NCBI GenBank assembly: GCA_030040295.1
Contig: JASHTZ010000313.1
Coordinates: forward strand, 1 to 5,617
Length of the DNA: 5,617 nucleotides
From: Terriglobia bacterium
Lineage (GTDB): Bacteria; Acidobacteriota; Terriglobia; UBA7540
Direction of reading: 5' to 3'
Of this stretch, positions 1-5,617 are shown piece by piece. The notes beneath the pieces are model-generated. The model made no database searches, was not told the DNA's origin, and saw only the letters and a list, made by a program, of their open reading frames with translations. The translations under genes were made by a program, and so were the position numbers. Position 1 is the stretch's first letter; each line of letters begins with the position of its first letter.

Positions 1-2123
1 CGATTGGCGCGCACGGTAAGCATCATGCTGGGCTCGTCCCAGCGGCAATCTTCGATCTCTGCCTGACCCTGCCGAACGTGCATGTCGGTTGAGAGCAGCC
101 AGGGATGCTCGCGCTGGCGAGCGATGCGCAGCAGTTTGACGCTGATGGGCGGCACATCGATGGAAATGGAGTTCTGCACGGCGCCCTGGTAGCGCACATT
201 CCAGAAATCCCAGACGGCATACGGCTCATTCCGGTTGAGCCCGATGCGCTCGAGCGACACGGTCCGTGAAATCGTATCGTTGCCCAGATTGAAAACAGCG
301 AGCAGGTCCCAGCGATCCCATTCGCGCTCGACGGGCAGGTGGAAGAGTTGCGGATAGTCGAGATCCGCCTTGTCGAACAGGTCGAGCGGCCGGGCGATTT
401 GCGGAAGGCGCGGGAAGACCATGCGGATCATCCTCATGCGCCCCGCGTCCATGCGGCTGACGTCATCGCCCATCATCATCTGCCCGCCGTTGATCCCGAA
501 GATGGTCACAGTGATCTGCGCGTCGGCGTTGCTGATGGGTTTGTCGATGGTCAGCACGCTGCCAGTATCCGCAATATACAGCTTGCGGTGGATGAAGGAA
601 TACGCGGCGACGGTGAGCAACGCGCTATGGTGCGAAGTCCACCAGCGCGGATTGTTGATGACGAAGGTTCCTGGATAGAAGCCCTTATTGGGCCCATAAA
701 GCGGCCGCCCGTCGCCGTAGTCGTTGCCCAGGTGCTGCGCGTTCACAAAACCCACCACTTGAAACGCCGGTCCAGTGCTGCCCAGCAGATACGTGTCGTC
801 AGTGACAGTATCGCGAATCGCGCGCAGGCCCTCGCGCCACGCATCGGGACCGGGAATTTTGGTCTTGTCAAAATAGCCGTCATTGGGATGCAGGCCGGGC
901 GTCGCCCCGGTCATGGCATCGAGGAAATCGAGCATGTAGTAGCGCACGCCCCAGCGGCGATAGGTGGAATAGACCTCGCGAATGAAGTCCTGAGTTTTAG
1001 GATGCGTGGGGTCAAGCACGTACATCAGGCCCAAATCGCGGTGCTGAATGGTCGCGGGCTTGCCCTGATACTGGAGCAGCGCGTCCTGCAACTTCGCGAC
1101 CTCGTCGGTACACCGCGCGCTCAACCAGAAGAAGCCCGTCCACAGTCCCCAGCGGAACTTCAGCGAATCGAGAAACTGGTGCAGCGCCTCAGGACCGCTC
1201 GGGAAGTTGGCGTAGTTCCAGTTCAGCCAATTGCCCGGCAGGATGTCCTTGATGTTGCCGACGCTCACCCAGAGATAGCCCACGTCAGTTTCGCCGAGCT
1301 TCAGGCGCTCGCGCACGGCGCGGGCGTTGCGTTTCACCACATCCTCATAGCTCTCGACGAAGAACGGATCGACCCACGCCCAGCCCACCCAACCCGCGGG
1401 CGCCTTGGACCAAATAGGCGGATGATAGCGCTCGTAGACGAGATCGGCCCATGCGTCCATGGCGGCAAGTGGATCGGATCCAAGGGCGACGCGAAGGGTC
1501 TCCGAATCGACTGTCGCGCCCGGCGCAAGCTCGAAGCCTTGGAAGTCGTTCCAGGCGCTCACCACGGGCAGTTGGCGCGATTTGTCCCATCCGGATTGCA
1601 CCACGGTTTCGGCGCGATCGAAGGTGATGAAGCCGAATTGCAGCGCCGGTCCTCCGCCGGGCGTAAACCACTGCGTGAGAGGTTTGCTGAGGAGCGGGGC
1701 GGGGGATTCGACGAGGGCTTTCGAGGCCCAGGGCGGATTGCCGGCTCCGGTGGTGTAAAGCGCGGCGGCTTGCGCGGGATTTACGCCAAAGCGGACTTCG
1801 CTTATGGCATCCGTGGTGTCGGCCAAACGGCAGCGGCCCAGTTTCAGCTTGCTGGTTCCGCGATTCGCAATCGTCGAGCTGATGCTGAGCGCGGGCGTTG
1901 TTGGTTGCCAGTCGAAGCGGATGCGCCAGGCGAACGCTGGTTCATAAAATTTGAGATCGACTACGCTTCCGTTCCAGTCGATGCTCGCGGCTTCATCGGC
2001 CCAATAAGTTTGGTGGTTGACATCGAGGCCGACACGGGCGGATTTCAAGCCGGTGGGGCCGTCGATGGAATAGCGGCGCTTGGCCTCGTCAAAGTAGAAT
2101 GAATTTTGCCTTATGGCAGGCAT
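1..2123 (-). CDS. GH36-like (clan GH-D) glycoside hydrolase, copy C, 3' end cut by window edge
   Basis: Minus-strand reading frame, open from ATG at 2123 to the left edge (707 complete codons), with no stop or frameshift in the stretches I translated. Family knowledge: GH36 enzymes are retaining exo-glycosidases, mostly alpha-galactosidases, with a beta-sandwich, a TIM barrel and a C-terminal sandwich. Seen here: an N-terminal beta-rich region (about 1-240), a barrel opening at GWVGWAWVDP (244-253), candidate nucleophile D399 in YYMLDF, the strand motif DDTYLLG, candidate acid/base D468 in LGNDYGDGR, barrel end GINGGQMMMGDD, then a beta-rich tail with STDMHVRQGQAEI. By comparison with copy A about 60 residues are missing. 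No signal peptide is visible (start MPAIRQNSFYF), which suggests a cytoplasmic protein. The ATG is chosen because it lies 16 bp after the SGNH stop; the GAGAG upstream is only a weak Shine-Dalgarno match. The usual IDDG and Lys-x-Asp galactose-binding residues are replaced (VSVG, MLD), so the substrate is uncertain. Confidence 0.88.
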   Translation of the reverse strand, partial: MPAIRQNSFYFDEAKRRYSIDGPTGLKSARVGLDVNHQTYWADEAASIDWNGSVVDLKFYEPAFAWRIRFDWQPTTPALSISSTIANRGTSKLKLGRCRLADTTDAISEVRFGVNPAQAAALYTTGAGNPPWASKALVESPAPLLSKPLTQWFTPGGGPALQFGFITFDRAETVVQSGWDKSRQLPVVSAWNDFQGFELAPGATVDSETLRVALGSDPLAAMDAWADLVYERYHPPIWSKAPAGWVGWAWVDPFFVESYEDVVKRNARAVRERLKLGETDVGYLWVSVGNIKDILPGNWLNWNYANFPSGPEALHQFLDSLKFRWGLWTGFFWLSARCTDEVAKLQDALLQYQGKPATIQHRDLGLMYVLDPTHPKTQDFIREVYSTYRRWGVRYYMLDFLDAMTGATPGLHPNDGYFDKTKIPGPDAWREGLRAIRDTVTDDTYLLGSTGPAFQVVGFVNAQHLGNDYGDGRPLYGPNKGFYPGTFVINNPRWWTSHHSALLTVAAYSFIHRKLYIADTGSVLTIDKPISNADAQITVTIFGINGGQMMMGDDVSRMDAGRMRMIRMVFPRLPQIARPLDLFDKADLDYPQLFHLPVEREWDRWDLLAVFNLGNDTISRTVSLERIGLNRNEPYAVWDFWNVRYQGAVQNSISIDVPPISVKLLRIARQREHPWLLSTDMHVRQGQAEIEDCRWDEPSMMLTVRAN

Positions 2124-2139
2124 GGGGACAAGTCTCTCG

Positions 2140-3468
2140 TTAGACCACTGGTGGGATTGTTTCACTCCCTTCGCGGTATGTGATCGGTCTAGGTTCGAGC
2201 CAGTCTACCAGCGCGTCTTTGATGGCGAAGGCAAAGAAGTGGTAGCCCTGCGGCTTGTAGTGGCCGATATAGTAAAGATCCGCGTATTGCCTGGGGGTAA
2301 GCTTGAAGGCCTTGAAGTCCTGGACGTGTTTGGTGAGCGAATCCGCGAACAAGATCTGTTTCTCGTTCAAGAAATCTATAAGAATCTGATCCGGACGTGA
2401 TTGCCCCTCACAGGCCTGCATCACTTCGCCCGCCCCGTAGCTGAGAAGGATCATCAACTTCTTGTTCTTTCCGCGCGCAAAGGCCTGGACCTGTTCCACA
2501 ATCAGCGTGGTCGCGCGCAATCCGTATTGGAGGTGCACAGCGTGGGCGGTAGCCGCAGCGGCTTGCGGCGAGCTTAAGTCGGCTTTGACATTCAGCGCTT
2601 TGGCTAAGGCCTCCAGTTCCTCACGGTCTGCCACTGCGCCATTGTTCTCCGCCGCTAAAAGCTTCACCACCAAATCGTTCTTGAAGTGCGCATAGACGAA
2701 CTCAGGATCGGCGAGCTGGCGCAACGATTCAGGCGTTTTGAATTCGTTCTCTTTCTCAATCAGCCGGCCCGTGTCCAGGTCCAGGCGCACGTAATCCCAC
2801 GGGCCCAGGAACTCGAAGAGGTGGCCCGGCGATTTCCGGAAACGATCAGCGTAGCGCAACCACCGCCACGTATCGACGCTGCGCAGGTGATCGTCGACAC
2901 CCAGGATGTTCAGAATGATGTACGGTGCGGCTTGAGGCCCCTCCTCCTCACGGAGCATCCGGCGATAGGCCTGATAAACGCCGTAGCCGCCGATTCCAAA
3001 GTTTCGGATAGGTTCACCGAAATGCGCTGCCAAACACTCCTGCCAGGTTTCCCCGTCGCTCACCTGCTGGCACATCGTGAAGCTGTCGCCATATGTATTT
3101 ATTCTGCACGGCCGATCGGCATAGTTGATCATCTTCCGCTCGCCGCTTTTTTCAAATCTAAAAATCGTGCGGCTGCCGTCCACGCCATCCTTCAGGATGT
3201 TGTCGCGAAGGGTATAACCAAGCTCAGGATCAAACCTGGCCCAGTTGGGCTTCGTTGCGTCCAGGAAAACTTCCACCTCCTCGCGGCGACAAGTCATTCT
3301 CTTCAAAAATTCGCGTATAGCTTCCTGCGTACTGACAGGGGTGTTGGACTCCTGCGCGGTCGGCAAAGCCCAAAGCGAGTTGGCCGGCCCGAATCCCGGC
3401 ATCACTGAGGATGCGGCGAGGGATGACACTGAGGAAAACTGCAAGAAACTCCTGCGGGATATACGCAT
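2140..3468 (-). CDS. Tat-exported SGNH/GDSL-type hydrolase (putative carbohydrate esterase)
   Basis: 442 residues from ATG at 3468 to TAA at 2140. The start is chosen because it places a twin-arginine signal at the N terminus: SRRSFLQF at residues 4-11, then a Ser/Ala-rich hydrophobic stretch, with cleavage plausible near SLWA (31-34). The frame stays open upstream to a GTG at 3624, but that extension lies in a palindromic repeat and would bury the signal. AAGGAA at 3485-3490 is rather far (16 nt) for a ribosome site. SGNH blocks: I, NTYGDSF with nucleophile candidate S129; II, RNFGIGGYG (155-163); III, ILGVDDH (188-194), where the canonical motif is GxND; V, GHYKPQGYH (402-410) with catalytic His candidate H403. 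The Asp normally three residues before this His is Tyr (Y400). SGNH proteins are mostly esterases or deacylases. Position between two glycosidases suggests deacylation of a glycan in the periplasm or outside the cell, which is inference. The 16-bp gap to copy C implies one transcript. Confidence 0.85.
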   Translation of the reverse strand: MRISRRSFLQFSSVSSLAASSVMPGFGPANSLWALPTAQESNTPVSTQEAIREFLKRMTCRREEVEVFLDATKPNWARFDPELGYTLRDNILKDGVDGSRTIFRFEKSGERKMINYADRPCRINTYGDSFTMCQQVSDGETWQECLAAHFGEPIRNFGIGGYGVYQAYRRMLREEEGPQAAPYIILNILGVDDHLRSVDTWRWLRYADRFRKSPGHLFEFLGPWDYVRLDLDTGRLIEKENEFKTPESLRQLADPEFVYAHFKNDLVVKLLAAENNGAVADREELEALAKALNVKADLSSPQAAAATAHAVHLQYGLRATTLIVEQVQAFARGKNKKLMILLSYGAGEVMQACEGQSRPDQILIDFLNEKQILFADSLTKHVQDFKAFKLTPRQYADLYYIGHYKPQGYHFFAFAIKDALVDWLEPRPITYREGSETIPPVV

Positions 3469-3502
3469 GGGAAACGTAGCACCATTCCTTATTTGGAAAT
3501 GT

Positions 3503-3523
3503 TGTTCGCGCACTGCGCGAACA
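3503..3523. promoter_or_regulatory. Perfect dyad upstream of the SGNH gene, possible operator
   Basis: Arms TGTTCGCGC (3503-3511) and GCGCGAACA (3515-3523) are exact reverse complements around a 3-nt centre, ACT. The dyad sits 34 bp before the SGNH ATG and starts one base downstream of a -10-like TACAAT on the minus strand. That position would suit a repressor overlapping the transcription start, or a hairpin in the 5' leader. No T-run follows, so a terminator is less likely. No regulator gene lies in the window, and the site is not repeated before copy C. Confidence 0.45.
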
Positions 3524-3524
3524 T

Positions 3525-3530
3525 ATTGTA
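3525..3530 (-). promoter_or_regulatory. Candidate -10 hexamer (TACAAT) for the SGNH-copy C unit
   Basis: Reading the minus strand, TACAAT matches 5 of 6 bases of the sigma-70-type -10 consensus in an otherwise GC-rich stretch. It would start transcription near 3515-3520, giving a leader of about 50 nt. No convincing -35 hexamer lies 16-18 bp upstream (the 17-bp spacing gives GCCAGC), so the call is weak or implies activator dependence. Confidence 0.25.
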
Positions 3531-3544
3531 GCGCCGACCTTCGC

Positions 3545-3648
3545 CTGGCTGGCGCAGACATGCATTCGATGTCTGCGTTCCATCCCGAGAGGAGAGGCAA
3601 TGGAAGATTGGGAGACGCAGACACAAACCACGTGTCTGCGCCAGCCGG
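3545..3648. repeat. Composite palindromic intergenic repeat (REP/BIME-like)
   Basis: The 8-bp pair CGCAGACA/TGTCTGCG occurs twice with identical geometry (arms 9 nt apart): 3553-3560 with 3570-3577, and 3616-3623 with 3633-3640. Each copy extends one base inward to a 9-bp stem with a 7-nt loop. The outer arms also pair with each other: GGCTGGCGCAGACA at 3547-3560 is the exact reverse complement of 3633-3646. Inside, 3578-3583 (TTCCAT) pairs with 3600-3605 (ATGGAA). The whole can fold as two small hairpins or as one long one. It lies 3' of copy A and 5' of the SGNH gene. I see no transposase and no clear target duplication. It resembles dispersed REP or MITE elements; roles could include mRNA 3'-end stabilisation or termination. 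Confidence 0.7.
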
Positions 3649-3662
3649 CGGTCCCGAGATAT

Positions 3663-3678
3663 CGGTTCCTCAGAACCG
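3663..3678 (-). other. Short hairpin overlapping the stop codon of copy A
   Basis: CGGTTC (3663-3668) and GAACCG (3673-3678) form a perfect 6-bp stem with a 4-nt loop that contains most of the copy A TGA stop region. There is no following T-tract, so it is not a standard intrinsic terminator. With the adjacent palindromic repeat it could mark the 3' end of the copy A message. It may also be chance. Confidence 0.25.
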
Positions 3679-5617
3679 CTTGAAGTGCATCTTCACTTCC
3701 ACCGGCTCGCCTTCGAATTTCAGGAGCTTACGGATGACCAGCGAATAGTCGCGCCCATCGCGCGCGAGCCACAGACCCTGGGGTTCCGCCAGCGCCCAGC
3801 CCTTGGGTGCATGAGCGTAGATCGAGCCTTCGTGTCCGGCCGGCCGCTGGGCGCGAATGGTCAGCGTCATCGTGTCCTGGTCCCATTTGCAACCGAGAAT
3901 CTCCGCCTGGCCCTGGCGCACGTGCATGTCCGTGGAGAGCAGCCAGGGATGATCGTGATAAGGCGCGATGCGCAGAAGCTTGACGCTGTCGGGCGGGACC
4001 TCGACGGAAATCGCGCCGCTGGTTTCCACGCCCTGGTAGCGCAGGTTCCAGAAATCGAAGACCGAATACCTGCCTTTCGGGTCGAGCTTCAGGCGCTCAA
4101 GCGGAAACGTGCGGGCCATCGTGTGGTCGCTCAGATTGAAGACGGCGAGCAGATCCCAGTGTTCCCACTCGCGCTCGACTTTCAGGTGAAATACCTGGGG
4201 ATAATCGAGTTCGGCGTAATCGAACAGGTCGAGCGGACGCGCGCACTCCGGCAGGCGCGGAAAAATCATGCGCACCATGAGCATGCGGTCCTCATCCATG
4301 CGGTCGACGTCGTCGCCGAGCATCACGGGGCCACCGTTGATGCCGAAGATGGTGACGCTGATCTGCGCGTCGCCGAGCGGAATGGGCTTGTCAATCGTCA
4401 TCACGTTGCCGCTGTCGGCGAGGTAGAGCTTGCGGTGGGCAAAGTAGTAGATCAGTGAGCACAGGCCGGTGCGGTGCGAGGTCCAATAATCGGGCTTGTT
4501 GATGACAAACGTTCCGGGATAGAAGCCTTTGTTGGGCCCGTAGAGCGCGCGGCCCTCGCCGTAGTCGGAACCTACTCTCTGGCCGTTCGAAAAGCCCACG
4601 TTCTGGAATGTGCAAACGCAGCCCAGCAGATACGTGTCATCGCCGCAGCCGTCGCGAATGGCGCGATAGCCCTCGCGCCACGCTTCCGGACCATTGATTT
4701 TGGTTTTGTCGAAATAGCCGTCGTTGAGATGATTGCCGGGCGTAGACCCCGAGACTGCATCGGTGAAGTCAATCATGTAATACCGCACGCCCCATTTGCG
4801 GTATGTCGTATAGACCTTGTGAACGAACGCCTGCGTCTTGGGATGCGTGGGGTCGGGAACGTACATCGGTCCCAGGTCGCGATGGTTGATCACGATCGGC
4901 TTGCCCTGGTATTTCAGCCAGGCGTCCTTCAGTTCCTCCACCTCATCGGTGATGTGCGCGCTCATCCAGAAAATTCCCGTCCACAAGCCCAGCAGGAATT
5001 TCTGCGAGGCGAGGTCGGCCACCAGCGCTTCGGGTCCGCCGGGAAAACGCTCATAATTCCAGTTCAGCCAATTGCCCGGAAGCTCGTCCTTCAGATTGCC
5101 GATGCTCACCCAGACGTATTGCAAATAGTTCTCATCGAGCTTCAGGCGATTCCGCACCGCGCGGATGTTGCGGTGGACAATTTCCTGGTATGACTCGCCG
5201 TAGATCGGATCGACCCAGGACCAGCCTAGCCATCCGCCGGGAATGCGCGGCCACAGCGGCGGATGATAGTGCTCGTAGGCGGCATCGCCCCAGGCTTCCA
5301 GCGCGGCGTGGGGATCAGGTTGAAGGCCAATGCGCATCGCTTCGGACTTCATCGTCGCGCCCGGAGCGAGCTCGGTACCCTGGAAATCCGTCCACACGCT
5401 CACCACCGGTGAATGGCGCGCGTCGTCCCAGCCGGACTCGATGACGGTCTCGGCGCGGTCGAAGGTGAGAAACCCGAATTGCAGCGCGGGGCCGCCTCCG
5501 GGCGTGAACCACTGCGTGAGAGTCTTGCTGATGAATGGGCCTTGGGCATTTGCTTCCTGGCCGGGAACCACCGCCAATTTTCCCTTGGAGGAATTCACAC
5601 CCTCAGTGGAGAAGGTG
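3670..5617 (-). CDS. GH36-like (clan GH-D) glycoside hydrolase, copy A, 5' end cut by window edge
   Basis: Minus-strand frame open from the right edge to TGA at 3670; 648 codons are visible. A GTG at 5598 could be mistaken for the start, but the frame continues upstream to the edge and copy C has about 120 further residues before the matching point, so the true start lies outside. Numbering from that GTG: conserved LTQWFTPGGG (27-36), barrel start GWLGWSWVDP (122-131), candidate nucleophile D277 in YYMIDF, DDTYLLG (320-326), candidate acid/base D345 in RVGSDYGEGR, barrel end GINGGPVMLGDD (419-430), then a beta-rich C-terminal part with STDMHVRQGQAEI, ending in MHFKRF. The 68-residue spacing between the two Asp is close to the roughly 60 of known GH27/GH36 enzymes. 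The beta-2 motif is VSIG in place of IDDG, and Met replaces the Lys two residues before the nucleophile. It therefore looks like an active glycosidase of unsettled specificity. Localisation cannot be judged without the N terminus. Confidence 0.88.
   Translation of the reverse strand, partial: TFSTEGVNSSKGKLAVVPGQEANAQGPFISKTLTQWFTPGGGPALQFGFLTFDRAETVIESGWDDARHSPVVSVWTDFQGTELAPGATMKSEAMRIGLQPDPHAALEAWGDAAYEHYHPPLWPRIPGGWLGWSWVDPIYGESYQEIVHRNIRAVRNRLKLDENYLQYVWVSIGNLKDELPGNWLNWNYERFPGGPEALVADLASQKFLLGLWTGIFWMSAHITDEVEELKDAWLKYQGKPIVINHRDLGPMYVPDPTHPKTQAFVHKVYTTYRKWGVRYYMIDFTDAVSGSTPGNHLNDGYFDKTKINGPEAWREGYRAIRDGCGDDTYLLGCVCTFQNVGFSNGQRVGSDYGEGRALYGPNKGFYPGTFVINKPDYWTSHRTGLCSLIYYFAHRKLYLADSGNVMTIDKPIPLGDAQISVTIFGINGGPVMLGDDVDRMDEDRMLMVRMIFPRLPECARPLDLFDYAELDYPQVFHLKVEREWEHWDLLAVFNLSDHTMARTFPLERLKLDPKGRYSVFDFWNLRYQGVETSGAISVEVPPDSVKLLRIAPYHDHPWLLSTDMHVRQGQAEILGCKWDQDTMTLTIRAQRPAGHEGSIYAHAPKGWALAEPQGLWLARDGRDYSLVIRKLLKFEGEPVEVKMHFKRF

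Noticed and set aside
339..2102. Long plus-strand open frame (587 codons) opposite copy C
   Set aside because: It is the antisense shadow of the GH36-like gene. A similar antisense frame opposite copy A (3685-4458 and 4474-5193) resembles it only because the sense proteins are homologous; its product is low-complexity and matches no family I recognise.
2113..2400. Small plus-strand gene of 95 codons at the SGNH-copy C junction
   Set aside because: It overlaps the SGNH C terminus and the copy C start in antisense, with no family resemblance.
2686..3408. Plus-strand open frame of 240 codons opposite the SGNH gene
   Set aside because: The minus frame carries SGNH motifs and a Tat signal; this is its antisense shadow with no recognisable domain.
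3503..3523. LexA (SOS) box
   Set aside because: The half-sites are GTTC then GAAC with 11 nt between, which fits neither the GAAC-N4-GTTC type nor the direct GTTC-N7-GTTC type.
3469..3624. N-terminal extension of the SGNH gene to a GTG at 3624
   Set aside because: It would run through the palindromic repeat and dyad, and would place the Tat signal 52 residues into the protein.
3545..3648. CRISPR array
   Set aside because: Only two palindromic units, no run of regularly spaced long direct repeats, and no cas genes.
5596..5598. GTG at 5598 as the start of copy A
   Set aside because: The frame stays open to the window edge and copy C has about 120 more N-terminal residues before the matching position.

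Overview
All three genes read on the minus strand, right to left: a GH36-like (clan GH-D, melibiase-type) glycoside hydrolase cut by the right edge (copy A, 5617 to 3670), a Tat-exported SGNH/GDSL-type hydrolase (3468 to 2140), and a second GH36-like paralogue cut by the left edge (copy C, 2123 to 1). The coding content and moderately high GC suit a carbohydrate-degrading soil bacterium. Acidobacteriota is my first guess and Planctomycetota or Verrucomicrobiota are alternatives. This is an impression from protein style and the palindromic intergenic repeat, not a demonstrated assignment.

Layout. Copy A enters from beyond the right edge without a visible start (about 120 N-terminal residues are missing) and stops at 3670. 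The 201-bp gap 3469-3669 holds two matching palindromes joined into a larger inverted repeat (3545-3648), and then a separate 9-bp-arm dyad (3503-3523) next to a TACAAT -10-like hexamer, about 35 bp before the SGNH start. The SGNH gene ends only 16 bp before the ATG of copy C, so these two are probably co-transcribed. Copy C runs off the left edge about 60 residues before its expected end.

The two GH36-like proteins align along their shared length with almost no gaps (45 of 60 residues identical in the block around the proposed nucleophile, counted by hand), so they are tandem-type duplicates with an esterase-like gene between them. The best reading is a small glycan-processing cluster: two related exo-glycosidases plus an exported hydrolase that could remove acyl groups from the same glycan. 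Both glycosidases keep the expected pair of catalytic aspartates but lack the Asp-Asp-Gly and Lys residues that bind galactose in classical GH27/GH36 alpha-galactosidases, so their substrate may not be an alpha-galactoside.
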